35,371 bases of DNA from Prosthecobacter sp. GTDB lineage: Bacteria; Verrucomicrobiota; Verrucomicrobiia; Verrucomicrobiales; Verrucomicrobiaceae. Position 1 is the stretch's first letter. The number at the start of each line of letters is the position of its first letter. Positions 15,964 through 24,261 of the stretch are shown here, one piece after another. The stretch lies in NCBI GenBank assembly GCA_030827515.1, contig JAUREI010000020.1, forward strand, positions 1-35,371, in the 5' to 3' direction. A program made the translations under genes and the position numbers. The notes beneath the pieces were generated by a model. The model had not been told where the DNA came from. It searched no databases and worked only from the letters and a program-made list of their open reading frames with translations.

Positions 15964-16755
15964 ATGCTGACCCCGTTTGCCAACCTCCTCAGGCCCGCCC
16001 TGCCGCTCGTCGCGGCCTGGGTTGGCTGCTGTGGGTTGGTGCGCGCGCAGTCGGCCTTCGAGTATCAGGAATTGAACACCGCCCTGGAGCTTGCCGCGCA
16101 GAAAATCCAGGCTCTCGAATCGCAACTCGCCGCAGCTCAGGGCCGCGGCGAAGCCCTGGCCCAGAGTGCCGCCGCCGCCAACCAGGAAGCCGCCGAACTG
16201 CGCGACCGTCACGACCGCCTGCGCGGTTTGCTGGAAGGACTGGGCATCGCTGCCCTTGAGCAGCAGCCGGATGTCGTTCAGGAGCGCCTGCTGGCTGCCT
16301 TGTCCGACCTGCGTGTCTCTGAAACATCCCGCCAGCGCTTGGCCGACACCCTCATGCAGCTGGCCGAGGTGTCGATTGACTTTGCCAAGACGGTGCCCGC
16401 GCCGGACGCGGCCGCCGAACAGCGGCTCTCGGCCGCCCTCGAGCGCGCTGAGCAGGTGCTTGTCACCGCCAGTGCCGCGCCCGCCCCGGCGGCCGAACCC
16501 GCAAGCCTCCAGGAGGTGCGCGTGGTCAGCCTCAAGCCGGAACTCGGCGTGGCCGTTCTCTCCGCCGGTTCCCGCGACGGCGTCAAGCCTGGCATGCCCT
16601 TTGAAATTTATCGCGAGGACAAACCCATCGCAAAGATTCTTGTCACCGAGGTTCGCAGCTCCGTCAGCGGCGCCATCGTGCAGGAACTCGCAAATCAAGC
16701 TGATCCCGTGAAAGTCGGGGACAGAGGTAAAGTGGACATCAACCGATCATTCTAA
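15964..16755 (+). CDS. Exported coiled-coil protein inserted between rpsS and rplV
   Basis: A 263-residue protein with no ribosomal similarity. Residues 1-29 are a signal peptide (hydrophobic core ALPLVAAWVGCCGLV, likely cut after RAQS or nearby). Residues about 35-90 form a coiled coil rich in Ala, Glu, Gln and Arg, and a further helical stretch runs to about 165. After an Ala/Pro linker, residues about 183-263 form a beta-rich domain (VVSLKPELGVAVLSAGSRDG, VKPGMPFEIYRED, then VGDRGKVDI). That pattern resembles small MreC- or FlgT-like beta domains in exported proteins; this is by eye only. It is probably periplasmic or surface-facing. The stop is 3 bp before the rplV ATG, so the two are surely co-transcribed. 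There is no Shine-Dalgarno. The function is unknown. Confidence 0.9.
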   Translation: MLTPFANLLRPALPLVAAWVGCCGLVRAQSAFEYQELNTALELAAQKIQALESQLAAAQGRGEALAQSAAAANQEAAELRDRHDRLRGLLEGLGIAALEQQPDVVQERLLAALSDLRVSETSRQRLADTLMQLAEVSIDFAKTVPAPDAAAEQRLSAALERAEQVLVTASAAPAPAAEPASLQEVRVVSLKPELGVAVLSAGSRDGVKPGMPFEIYREDKPIAKILVTEVRSSVSGAIVQELANQADPVKVGDRGKVDINRSF

Positions 16756-16758
16756 GTT

Positions 16759-17154
16759 ATGGAAGTGCGTTCGATCTACAAATACGCCCGAATCTCCTCT
16801 CAGAAGGCCCGTCAAGTGACGCGCGCCATCACGGGGATGCCGGTCTCGCAGGCGCTTAGCGTCCTCGATTTCACCCCCAAGAAGGCCGCCCTCCTGGTTG
16901 GCAAAGTGCTGCGCTCCGCCGTCGCCAATGCCGAGAACAACCACGAGCTCGACGCCGAGGAACTCGTTGTGCGCAGTGCCGTCGCCACCCCTGGACCGAC
17001 CCTCAAACGCATCATGCCCCGCGCCCGCGGATCCGCCGCCCCGATCAAGAAGCGCATGACCCACATCACGGTCATCCTTGGTGCCAAGGAAGAAGAAAAG
17101 CCGGCGGCCGCCAAGCCCGCCGCCAAGAAGCGCAAAGCCGCCGTCGCCGAATAA
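16759..17154 (+). CDS. rplV: Ribosomal protein L22
   Basis: A 131-residue exit-tunnel protein. It has the expected YKYARISSQKARQVTRAITG start, AVANAENNHELDAEELVV centre, and the tunnel hairpin and C-terminal strand (PTLKRIMPRARGSAAPIKKR, then MTHITVIL). After residue 108 comes an unusual Lys/Ala/Glu-rich tail of about 22 residues (KPAAAKPAAKKRKAAVAE). It begins only 3 bp after the exported-protein gene and has no ribosome site of its own, so its translation may depend on that gene. rpsC follows 20 bp later. Confidence 0.97.
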   Translation: MEVRSIYKYARISSQKARQVTRAITGMPVSQALSVLDFTPKKAALLVGKVLRSAVANAENNHELDAEELVVRSAVATPGPTLKRIMPRARGSAAPIKKRMTHITVILGAKEEEKPAAAKPAAKKRKAAVAE

Positions 17155-17174
17155 TCCGCCAACACCTCAGATTT

Positions 17175-17942
17175 ATGGGACAGAAAGTCAATCCGATCGG
17201 TTTCCGCCTCGCCGTCACCAAAGACTGGCGCTCCAAGTGGTATGCTCCCGAAAAGGAGTTTGCCGAGGCCCTGCACAGTGACCTCGCCATCCGCAAATAC
17301 CTGAAGGACAAGCTCATGCAGGCCGCCGTTGCGCGCATTGTCATTGAGCGCGCCTGGAACCAGGTCCGTGTTACCCTGCACACCGCACGTCCGGGTCTCG
17401 TCATCGGCCGCAAGGGCCAGGAGATCGAGGTCATGAGCCAGAAAGTCTCCGAAATGTGCGGCGGCAAGCAGGTCAAGATCGACATCTTTGAAATCAAGCA
17501 ACCGGAACTGGACGCCCAGCTGGTTGCCGAGAGCGTGGCCGTTCAGCTCGAGCGCCGAATCTCGTTCCGCCGTGCGATGAAGCGTTCGGTGCAGACCGCG
17601 ATGGACATGGGTGCCGACGGCATTCGTATCCGCGTTGCCGGTCGCCTGGGCGGCGCTGACATTGCCCGCGCCGAGCAGTATCGTCAGGGCAAGGTCCCCC
17701 TTCAGACCCTGCGCATCCCGATCGACTATGGCTTTGCCGAAGCCCGCACGGTTTATGGCATCATCGGCATCAAGGTCTGGCTGAACCGTGGCAACGCCCC
17801 CGAGAACAGCCAGCCCCGTGGTGACCGTCGCCGTGAGCGTTCGGACCGCGGTGATCGCGGTGGCCCCGGACGTCGCGGCGGCGAGCGTTCCGCTCCGGCC
17901 TCCTCCCCGGCTCCCGCGCCGGCCCCGGCTCCCGAGGCCTGA
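17175..17942 (+). CDS. rpsC: Ribosomal protein S3
   Basis: A 255-residue 30S protein at the mRNA entry tunnel. It begins MGQKVNPIGFRLAVTKDWRS. The KH domain GxxG loop is VIGRKGQE (76-83). Later come RRAMKRSVQTAMDMGADGIR and GRLGGADIARAEQYRQGKVP, followed by TLRIPIDYGFAEA. Normal S3 ends near residue 210-235; this one adds an Arg/Gly/Asp-rich then Pro/Ala-rich tail (RRRERSDRGDRGGPGRRGGE and APAPAPAPEA). Such low-complexity tails are seen in some phyla; the role is not known. Confidence 0.98.
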   Translation: MGQKVNPIGFRLAVTKDWRSKWYAPEKEFAEALHSDLAIRKYLKDKLMQAAVARIVIERAWNQVRVTLHTARPGLVIGRKGQEIEVMSQKVSEMCGGKQVKIDIFEIKQPELDAQLVAESVAVQLERRISFRRAMKRSVQTAMDMGADGIRIRVAGRLGGADIARAEQYRQGKVPLQTLRIPIDYGFAEARTVYGIIGIKVWLNRGNAPENSQPRGDRRRERSDRGDRGGPGRRGGERSAPASSPAPAPAPAPEA

Positions 17943-17981
17943 TTTGTCCACTCCAAGACCCCAACTCCGGAATTCTGACTT

Positions 17982-18401
17982 ATGGCTCTTCTTCCCAGTC
18001 GTGTTAAACATCGCAAAACCCAGCGCGGCAGCCGCGCAGGCACCGCTTCCCGTGGCAACAAGCTCGATTTCGGGGAGTTCGGCCTGCAGACGCTGGACCG
18101 TGGTTGGATCAAGAACAACCAGATCGAAGCCTGCCGCGTCGCCATCAACCGTTTCCTGAAGCGCAAAGGCAAGGTCTTCATCCGCATTTTCCCGCACAAG
18201 CCGGTTACCGCTCGTCCCCCGGAAACCCGAATGGGCAAGGGCAAGGGCTCACCCGAATTCTGGGTTGCCGTCGTGCTGCCGGGTCACATGCTGTTCGAAA
18301 TCTCCGGCGTCAATGAGGCGATTGCCAAGGAAGCCTGCCGTCTCGCCGCCAATAAGCTCGGCCTGCGCACCCGCTTTGTCTCACGCGCCGCCGCCCATTA
18401 A
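17982..18401 (+). CDS. rplP: Ribosomal protein L16
   Basis: A 139-residue 50S protein near the A site. It starts [20 protein letters not shown], and carries [20 protein letters not shown], the [20 protein letters not shown] segment that includes the arginine region hydroxylated in E. coli, and [13 protein letters not shown]. Its length is typical. It lies 39 bp after rpsC and 21 bp before rpmC, the normal order. Confidence 0.98.
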   Translation: MALLPSRVKHRKTQRGSRAGTASRGNKLDFGEFGLQTLDRGWIKNNQIEACRVAINRFLKRKGKVFIRIFPHKPVTARPPETRMGKGKGSPEFWVAVVLPGHMLFEISGVNEAIAKEACRLAANKLGLRTRFVSRAAAH

Positions 18402-18422
18402 TCCCACAGAACCGTCACCGAT

Positions 18423-18626
18423 ATGAAGACCAAGGAACTTCGAGAGCTTTCCGTTGAGGAACTGGGCGCCCGCCGCCGCGAGCTGCGCCAGGAAATGCTC
18501 AATCTGCGCGTCCAGCAGCAGATCGGCCAGCTTGAAAACCCGGCCCGCCTCCACCTCCTGCGTCGCGAGGTCGCGCGCATCGAAACCATCCTTTCCGAAC
18601 GCTCCGCCGCCGCCCAGGCCGCCTGA
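18423..18626 (+). CDS. rpmC: Ribosomal protein L29
   Basis: A 67-residue two-helix protein beside the tunnel exit, next to L23. It starts [20 protein letters not shown] and includes [20 protein letters not shown], matching L29, then [12 protein letters not shown]. The frame ends with a short Ala-rich tail. It lies between rplP and rpsQ as usual. There is no Shine-Dalgarno. Confidence 0.97.
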   Translation: MKTKELRELSVEELGARRRELRQEMLNLRVQQQIGQLENPARLHLLRREVARIETILSERSAAAQAA

Positions 18627-18661
18627 GTCGGAGCCACCCCCACCAGCACCCCATTTACATC

Positions 18662-18943
18662 ATGAGCGAGGCCGTCACTGAAGCAGCAGCAAACACCCGG
18701 GCCCCTGTCCGCAAGGAGCGGGTCGGCGTGGTCGTGTCCGACAAAATGTCCAAGACCATCGTGGTCGAGGTCGAGCGTCGCGTCCCGCACCCGCGCTTCA
18801 AGAAAATCATCCGCAAGACCTCCAAGTTCTACGCCCACGACGAGAACGAGCAGGCCAAGGTCGGCGACCGTGTTCTCATCGTTGAGAGCCGCCCGCTGAG
18901 CAAGCTCAAGCGCTGGACCCTCCAGGAGATCCTGAAACACTAA
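18662..18943 (+). CDS. rpsQ: Ribosomal protein S17
   Basis: A 93-residue primary 16S-binding protein with an OB fold. After a 16-residue N-terminal extension rich in Ala and Thr comes the S17 core: [40 protein letters not shown], and [19 protein letters not shown]. Later in-frame ATGs fall inside the core, so the extension is kept. It follows rpmC by 35 bp. Confidence 0.97.
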   Translation: MSEAVTEAAANTRAPVRKERVGVVVSDKMSKTIVVEVERRVPHPRFKKIIRKTSKFYAHDENEQAKVGDRVLIVESRPLSKLKRWTLQEILKH

Positions 18944-18980
18944 GCCAAGAACCTTTCACCCCCTCTAGGAGAACACCGCC

Positions 18981-19347
18981 ATGCTGCAGATGGAATCCTC
19001 AATTCCGGTGGCCGACAACACCGGAGCCCGCGTCGCCAAAATGATTGGCGTGCTCGGCAAGAAGAACACGCGCCACGCCTTTGTTGGCGACATCATCACC
19101 GCCCACGTTCGCGAGTCCACCCCGAGCCAGCGTCAAGAAGGGTGAGGTCGTCCGCGCCGTCGTCGTGCGCACCGCGCACCCGATCCGCCGCTCCGACGGC
19201 TCCATCCTGCGCTTCGACCGCAACGCCATCGTCATCATCGACAAGGACAACAATCCGAAGGGAACCCGCATCTTCGGTCCCGTGGCCCGCGAGCTGCGCG
19301 ACAAGAACTTCATGAAGATCGTTTCCCTCGCCCCCGAAGTGCTATGA
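18981..19347 (+). CDS. rplN: Ribosomal protein L14, reading frame broken as given
   Basis: The first part, from the ATG at 18981 with AGGAG just upstream, encodes [19 protein letters not shown] through [15 protein letters not shown] and then hits a TGA at 19143-19145. The rest of L14 continues one base out of frame from about 19126: [42 protein letters not shown], ending VSLAPEVL at 19347. The join lies around 19122-19130. Restoring two missing bases there would give 122 residues, the usual L14 length; removing one would give 121. L14 is essential and both halves are well conserved, so an assembly or sequencing error is most likely. A true mutation or programmed shift is less likely. The stop overlaps the rplX start (ATGA). 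Confidence 0.93.
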
Positions 19348-19619
19348 GCCGCATCAAAACCCACGTCAAGAAGGGTGACAACGTCACCGTCATCGCCGGA
19401 GCCCACAAGGGTGCCCAGGGCGTCATCCTGGAAGTCCAGCCCGCCAAGGCCCGCGTCCTCATCGAGGGCGTGCGCATGATCAAGAAGACGGTGCGCCCCT
19501 CGCAGGAGCGCCCGAACGGCGGGATCATCGAAAAGGAAGGCCCCATCCACATTTCCAACGTCAAGCTCGCCGAAACCAAACCAAAAACGGCGAAGAAGAA
19601 GGTTGCGAAGAAGAAGTAA
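19344..19619 (+). CDS. rplX: Ribosomal protein L24
   Basis: A 91-residue assembly-initiator protein of the 50S subunit with a KOW motif. It shows [20 protein letters not shown] (KOW), [20 protein letters not shown], and [17 protein letters not shown]. The C-terminus is a Lys/Ala run ([11 protein letters not shown]). The ATG overlaps the rplN stop by 4 bp, indicating translational coupling. After it comes an 82-bp gap, one of the longer gaps in the cluster, in which I see no convincing promoter or terminator. Confidence 0.97.
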   Translation: MSRIKTHVKKGDNVTVIAGAHKGAQGVILEVQPAKARVLIEGVRMIKKTVRPSQERPNGGIIEKEGPIHISNVKLAETKPKTAKKKVAKKK

Positions 19620-19701
19620 TCCCCCAAATTGCCTCCCCCTCCGTTTCCGTCCGGCCACCGCCGGGCCCGCTGAGGAAAGGCGGCACAGCCCAAACTGAAT
19701 C

Positions 19702-20274
19702 ATGGAACCCCAGCTACAGACTCTCTACAAGGAGCAACTCCGCGCCCAGCTCAAACAGCAGCTTGGCCTTGCCAATGTCCACCAGGTCCCCAGCCTCGAG
19801 AAGATCGTCGTCAACTGCGCCGTCGGCTCCCAGGGCGAGCGCAAGCAGGCTGTCGAGGACGCGGTCAACGAAGTCGCCCTCATCACCGGCCAGAAGCCCG
19901 TGATCACCCTCAGCAAGAAGGCGATCGCCAACTTCAAGCTGCGCGCCGGTGAACCGGTTGGCGTCAAGGTCACCCTGCGCGGCCGACGTATGTATGACTT
20001 CCTCATGCGCCTGGTGAAGACCGCCATTCCCCGCATCCGCGACTTCCGCGGTGTTGCCCCGAAGGCCTTCGACGGCCGCGGCAACTACACGCTGGGCATC
20101 AACGACCAGTCCATTTTCCCGGAGATCGAGCTCGACAAGATCAAGCGCACGCTGGGCTTTGACATCACCTTTGTCACCTCCACCGGCAACGATGACCATG
20201 CCCGCGAGCTGCTGCGCGCACTCGGCATGCCGTTCCGCGGCAAAACCGCCGTCGCCAAGGCCGACGCCGCCTAA
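19702..20274 (+). CDS. rplE: Ribosomal protein L5
   Basis: A 190-residue 5S rRNA-binding protein of the central protuberance. Conserved parts are [79 protein letters not shown], and [20 protein letters not shown]. The C-terminus has a short extra KADAA. It is directly followed, after 27 bp, by rpsH; rpsN, which normally lies between, is absent. Confidence 0.98.
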   Translation: MEPQLQTLYKEQLRAQLKQQLGLANVHQVPSLEKIVVNCAVGSQGERKQAVEDAVNEVALITGQKPVITLSKKAIANFKLRAGEPVGVKVTLRGRRMYDFLMRLVKTAIPRIRDFRGVAPKAFDGRGNYTLGINDQSIFPEIELDKIKRTLGFDITFVTSTGNDDHARELLRALGMPFRGKTAVAKADAA

Positions 20275-20301
20275 TTCTGAAAAGCCGACCCTTCGCGCAC
20301 C

Positions 20302-20691
20302 ATGACCGATCCCATTTCCGATTATCTCACCCGCATCCGCAACGCTGCCTCCGCCGGCCAGCAGGAGGTGTTCGTGCCGTTCTCCAAGATGAAGTCCGAA
20401 CTCTCCCGCATCCTGCAGGAGGAAGGCTACATCTGGAGCTACGAGCTGGACACCAGCGCCGCGCATCCGCGCCTGAAGCTCAAACTCAAGTACCAGGGCA
20501 AGGCCCCCGTTATTCGGCACCTCTCGCGCGTCAGCAAACCGGGTCTGCGCAAGTACGTCTCCACTGACGAGATCCCGCGCGTGCTCGGCGGCCTCGGCAT
20601 CGCCATTCTCTCGACCTCGCGCGGCATCATGACCGGCGCCCGCGCCCGCAAGGCCAAGGTCGGCGGCGAACTGCTCGCCCAAGTCTGGTAA
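20302..20691 (+). CDS. rpsH: Ribosomal protein S8
   Basis: A 129-residue 16S central-domain protein. It begins with DPISDYLTRIRNA, and the C-terminal RNA-binding half has VLGGLGIAILSTSRGIMTGA and RARKAKVGGELLAQVW. In E. coli S8 is the repressor of the spc operon; regulation here is not visible. There is no purine-rich ribosome site. The length is typical. Confidence 0.98.
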   Translation: MTDPISDYLTRIRNAASAGQQEVFVPFSKMKSELSRILQEEGYIWSYELDTSAAHPRLKLKLKYQGKAPVIRHLSRVSKPGLRKYVSTDEIPRVLGGLGIAILSTSRGIMTGARARKAKVGGELLAQVW

Positions 20692-20713
20692 CCCCCACCA
20701 AGGATTCATCATC

Positions 20714-21253
20714 ATGTCACGCGTTGGAAAACAACCCATCCCCCTGCCCGAAAAGGTCACCGTCAAGATTGGCGAAGACCGCAGTGTCCTCGTCGAGGGC
20801 CCCAAGGGCAAGCTTACCTGGACCCTGCCGGCGGGCATCACCGTCGAATCCGGCGAGGGCGCCCTCAGCGTCACCCGCGCCAACGACGAACGCACGGTCC
20901 GCGCCATGCACGGCACCAGCCAGCGTCTGATCGGCAACATGGTCGAGGGCGTCAGCAAGGGCTTCCGCAAGGATCTCGAAATTCACGGCGTCGGCTTCCG
21001 CGCCGCCGTCAAGGGCACCGTCATCGACCTCAGCCTCGGCCAGTCGCATGACCGCCTTCACCCCATCCCCGAAGGCGTCAAGGTGACCGTCACCGACAAC
21101 ACCAAGATTGCCATCGAGGGCATCGACAAGCAGGTCGTCGGACAGCTCGCCGCTGACATCCGCGCCTACTACCCGCCGGAGCCTTACAAGGCCAAGGGCG
21201 TCCGTTACGCCGGCGAGCAGATCCGCCGCAAGGCCGGCAAGAGTGTGAAGTAA
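20714..21253 (+). CDS. rplF: Ribosomal protein L6
   Basis: A 179-residue large-subunit protein of the factor-binding region. It starts MSRVGKQPIPLPEKVTVKIG, continues with VEGPKGKLTW and MVEGVSKGFRKDLEIHGVGF, and has the family C-terminal signature GQLAADIRAYYPPEPYKAKG followed by VRYAGEQIRRKAGKS. A modest AGGA stretch lies before the ATG. It is 22 bp after rpsH and 18 bp before rplR. Confidence 0.98.
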   Translation: MSRVGKQPIPLPEKVTVKIGEDRSVLVEGPKGKLTWTLPAGITVESGEGALSVTRANDERTVRAMHGTSQRLIGNMVEGVSKGFRKDLEIHGVGFRAAVKGTVIDLSLGQSHDRLHPIPEGVKVTVTDNTKIAIEGIDKQVVGQLAADIRAYYPPEPYKAKGVRYAGEQIRRKAGKSVK

Positions 21254-21271
21254 CAACAGGAGAGACTCATC

Positions 21272-21628
21272 ATGGCTGTCAAGAACCGCAAACTGACCCG
21301 CGCGCGCATCCACGCCCGCATCCGCAAGACCCTCCAGGGCACGCCCAAGCGTCCCCGTCTTGCCGTCTACTTCTCCAACACGAACGTCTATGCCCAGTTG
21401 ATCGACGACGAAGCCGGCCGCACGCTGGTTTCCGCCTCGACCAAGGAAAAGGGCTTCGGCGAGTCTCGCGCCAACGTTGCGACCGCGACCCGTGTCGGTC
21501 AGACCGTCGCCGAGCGCGCGCTGGCCCTGAACATCACCGAGGTGGTCTTCGACCGCGGCGGCTTCATCTACCACGGCAAGGTCAAGGCACTTGCCGACGC
21601 CGCCCGCGAAAAGGGTCTGAAATTCTAA
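21272..21628 (+). CDS. rplR: Ribosomal protein L18
   Basis: A 118-residue 5S rRNA-binding protein. It shows [40 protein letters not shown], and the C-terminal [20 protein letters not shown], then AREKGLKF. The ribosome site AGGAGAG precedes the ATG. Order and spacing are normal for a spc operon. Confidence 0.98.
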   Translation: MAVKNRKLTRARIHARIRKTLQGTPKRPRLAVYFSNTNVYAQLIDDEAGRTLVSASTKEKGFGESRANVATATRVGQTVAERALALNITEVVFDRGGFIYHGKVKALADAAREKGLKF

Positions 21629-21650
21629 TTCCACCGAGCACGCACATCCT

Positions 21651-22184
21651 ATGGCAGAAGCTACTCTCAGTCCCGCCTTTGGCGAATCCGCAGGCGAGTC
21701 ACGTCCGGACACCATCGAGAAGGTGGTTCACATCAACCGCTGCGCCAAGGTCGTCAAGGGCGGCCGCCGCTTCAGCTTCTCCGCGCTCGTCGTCGCCGGC
21801 GACCAGCAGGGCAGAGTGGGCTGGGGCTTTGGTAAGGCCAACGAGGTGGCGGATGCCATCAAGAAGGCCACGGAAGCCTCGCGCAAGAAGATGAGCCAGG
21901 TTCACCTCGACAACGCCACCATTCCCCACGAGGTGGTTGGCGAGCACGGCGGCGGACACATCATGCTCAAGCCCGCCGCTCCCGGTACCGGCATCATTGC
22001 CGGCGGTGGCGCCCGTGCCGTCCTTGAAGCAGCCGGAGTCCGTGACGTCATCGGCAAGTCTCTCGGCTCCAGCAATCACGCCAACGTGGTCAAGGCCACC
22101 CTTGCCGCCCTTACCGCCCTGCGGCCCAAGGACGAGATCCTCCGGTCCCGTGGCAAGACGCCGCGCGAACGCCAGGCGCTCTGA
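21651..22184 (+). CDS. rpsE: Ribosomal protein S5
   Basis: A 177-residue 30S protein involved in accuracy and mRNA entry. The N-terminal domain has [20 protein letters not shown] and [20 protein letters not shown]; the C-terminal domain has [40 protein letters not shown], and [14 protein letters not shown]. The VKGGRRF loop where spectinomycin-resistance changes occur in other species looks ordinary. The next gene is rplO, 35 bp on; rpmD (L30), often between them, is absent. Confidence 0.98.
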   Translation: MAEATLSPAFGESAGESRPDTIEKVVHINRCAKVVKGGRRFSFSALVVAGDQQGRVGWGFGKANEVADAIKKATEASRKKMSQVHLDNATIPHEVVGEHGGGHIMLKPAAPGTGIIAGGGARAVLEAAGVRDVIGKSLGSSNHANVVKATLAALTALRPKDEILRSRGKTPRERQAL

Positions 22185-22219
22185 GCAACCCCCATTCACT
22201 TCACTTTCATTTCATCTCC

Positions 22220-22660
22220 ATGAGACTTCACGACGTACAACCCCGCCCGGGAGCCAAGAAGCGCCGCAAGCGCATTGGCTGCGGCGAAAGCTCCGGTCAC
22301 GGCAAGACTTCCTGCAAGGGCCACAAGGGCCAGAAGGCCCGCGCCGGCAAGGGCATCCGCCCCGGCTTTGAGGGTGGCCAGATGCCGCTGCACCGACGCC
22401 TGCCCAAGAAGGGCTTCAGCAACGCCATGTTCCGTGACGTTTATGAAGTCGTCAATGTCGGCGACCTGAATGCCTTCGAGGACGGCGCCACCGTCAACGA
22501 GCAGGCGCTGCGTGAAAAGGGCCTGGTCAACCGCACCTGCGACGCCGTCAAGATTCTTGGCTGCGGTGAACTGACCCGCAAGCTCACCATCCAGGTGGAC
22601 AAGGTCAGTGCGTCAGCCCGCGAGAAGATCGAAAAAGCCGGTGGCAGCATCGCCGCCTGA
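22220..22660 (+). CDS. rplO: Ribosomal protein L15
   Basis: A 146-residue late-assembly 50S protein. The glycine/lysine-rich N-terminal part is typical: MRLHDVQPRPGAKKRRKRIG, CGESSGHGKTSCKGHKGQKA, RAGKGIRPGFEGGQMPLHRR, and LPKKGFSN. The C-terminal globular part ends with SASAREKIEKAGGSIAA. It is followed by a 94-bp spacer before secY, with no convincing promoter. Confidence 0.98.
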   Translation: MRLHDVQPRPGAKKRRKRIGCGESSGHGKTSCKGHKGQKARAGKGIRPGFEGGQMPLHRRLPKKGFSNAMFRDVYEVVNVGDLNAFEDGATVNEQALREKGLVNRTCDAVKILGCGELTRKLTIQVDKVSASAREKIEKAGGSIAA

Positions 22661-22754
22661 GCCCCGGACAGACTTCATCAAGCCAGCGGGCCGGTCACGG
22701 ACGAACCTTCAGGGTTGTCAGTTGGCCGAGCCCGTTTTCTCTTAGCCCACTCTC

Positions 22755-24257
22755 ATGATCTCCGCCTTTGCCAACGTCTTCAAAGTCCCCGAACTGAGGT
22801 CCCGCATCCTCTTCACCCTGGCGATGATCGTCATTGTCCGGGTCGGCACCGCCATCACCCTTCCCGGGGTTGATGCCACTGTTCTCGACGAGTGGGTCAG
22901 CAGCCGCACCTCCGACGCCAGTTCGGGCGCTGCCCAGGTGGCGGCCCTGCTCAACGTGTTCAGCGGCGGTGGCCTGGCAAATTGCGCCATCTTCGCCTTG
23001 GGCATCATGCCCTACATCAGCGCCTCGATCATGCTGCAGCTTCTCACCGCCGTGGTGCCGCGGCTGAGCAAGCTGGCCCGCGAGGATGGCGGCCGCCAAA
23101 AGATCACCCAATACACCCGCATCGCCACCATCGTGCTGTGCCTGTTCCAGGGCTACCTGCTTGCCAAATCCCTGCAGAGCCCGGGTCAGAACATCTTCCT
23201 TGGCGGACTCCAGGAGGTCATCGACCGCCTGCAGCGCCCGCTGGTCCCAAACTTTGGTTTCTTTGAGTTCGTCCTGCCCACGGTGATCACCATCACCGCC
23301 GGCACCATGCTCATGATGTGGCTGGGTGAGATGATCACCGAGCGCGGCATCGGCAACGGCATCTCGCTGCTGATCTGCGTCAACATCGTCTCCGACCTGC
23401 CCGGTGCCCTCGTTCAGGTCTGGCAGACCTACGTTGGCAACGTTGGCGGCGACATGACCCGCCCGGCGATGCTGGTGCTGCTGCTCGCCTTCATGGTGGC
23501 GGTCATCGCCGGCGTCATTGCCCTGACCCAGGCCACCCGGCGCATTGTCATCCAGTATGCCAAGCGCGTGGTCGGTCGCAAGGTCTATGGCGGGCAGACC
23601 CAGTATCTGCCGCTGAAGATCAATTATTCCGGCGTTATGCCGATCATTTTCGCCCAGGCAATCCTACTCTTCCCCTCGCAGATCATCTCCTCGATGTTCC
23701 CTGACGTCGGCTGGATCCAGCGCTTCTCGGCCGCGATCGCCTCCGGCTGGATCTATTACACCATCTCCGCGGCGCTGATTTTCTTCTTCAGCTACTTCTG
23801 GGTCGCCACCATGTTCCAGCCGACCCAGATCTCCGAGGATCTCAAGAAGAGCGGCGGTTACATCCCTGGCATCCGCCCAGGCAAGCCGACCGCCGACTTC
23901 CTCGATTTCACGATGAGCCGTCTCACCTTTGCCGGCGCCATCTTTCTGACCCTCCTCTACATCATGCCCGGCGTGGTCAGCGCCGCGATGGGCATCGCCC
24001 CGCAAACCGCCCAATTCTTTGGCGGCACCAGCCTGCTGATTCTGGTCGGCGTCGTTCTTGATGTCATGCGCCAGGTCGAAACCCACCTGCTTCAGAGCCA
24101 TTACGACGGCTTTCTCAAGAAGGGACGCATCCGTGGCCGCTTTGACCGCATCCAGCAGACCGGCAAGGTTGCGGACGCGACCACTCTCGTCCGCCTCTGG
24201 ATTGCCATTGCGGTGATGACCCTGATTGGCGTCGCCTGGTTCATCGCCGGCAAGTAA
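22755..24257 (+). CDS. secY: Preprotein translocase subunit SecY
   Basis: A 500-residue channel subunit of the Sec translocon with about ten transmembrane helices. It starts FANVFKVPELRSRILFTLAM; helix 2 has ALGIMPYISASIMLQLL. Later come LGEMITERGIGNGISLLICV, QYAKRVVGRKVYGGQTQYLP, LKINYSGVMPIIFAQAILLF, and EDLKKSGGYIPGIRPGKPTA, all SecY signatures. At 500 residues it is longer than the E. coli protein (443), mainly through a longer first periplasmic loop, a loop around residues 135-170, and a short C-terminal extension. It follows rplO and precedes map, as usual. Confidence 0.98.
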   Translation: MISAFANVFKVPELRSRILFTLAMIVIVRVGTAITLPGVDATVLDEWVSSRTSDASSGAAQVAALLNVFSGGGLANCAIFALGIMPYISASIMLQLLTAVVPRLSKLAREDGGRQKITQYTRIATIVLCLFQGYLLAKSLQSPGQNIFLGGLQEVIDRLQRPLVPNFGFFEFVLPTVITITAGTMLMMWLGEMITERGIGNGISLLICVNIVSDLPGALVQVWQTYVGNVGGDMTRPAMLVLLLAFMVAVIAGVIALTQATRRIVIQYAKRVVGRKVYGGQTQYLPLKINYSGVMPIIFAQAILLFPSQIISSMFPDVGWIQRFSAAIASGWIYYTISAALIFFFSYFWVATMFQPTQISEDLKKSGGYIPGIRPGKPTADFLDFTMSRLTFAGAIFLTLLYIMPGVVSAAMGIAPQTAQFFGGTSLLILVGVVLDVMRQVETHLLQSHYDGFLKKGRIRGRFDRIQQTGKVADATTLVRLWIAIAVMTLIGVAWFIAGK

Positions 24258-24261
24258 ATCC

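Noticed and set aside
14821-16698. A 625-residue minus-strand open frame across rplB, rpsS and the exported-protein gene
   Set aside because: It runs antisense to three supported genes and shows no domain signature.
22661-22754. An internal promoter for secY (TTGTCA near 22717)
   Set aside because: No convincing -10 hexamer follows at a suitable distance.
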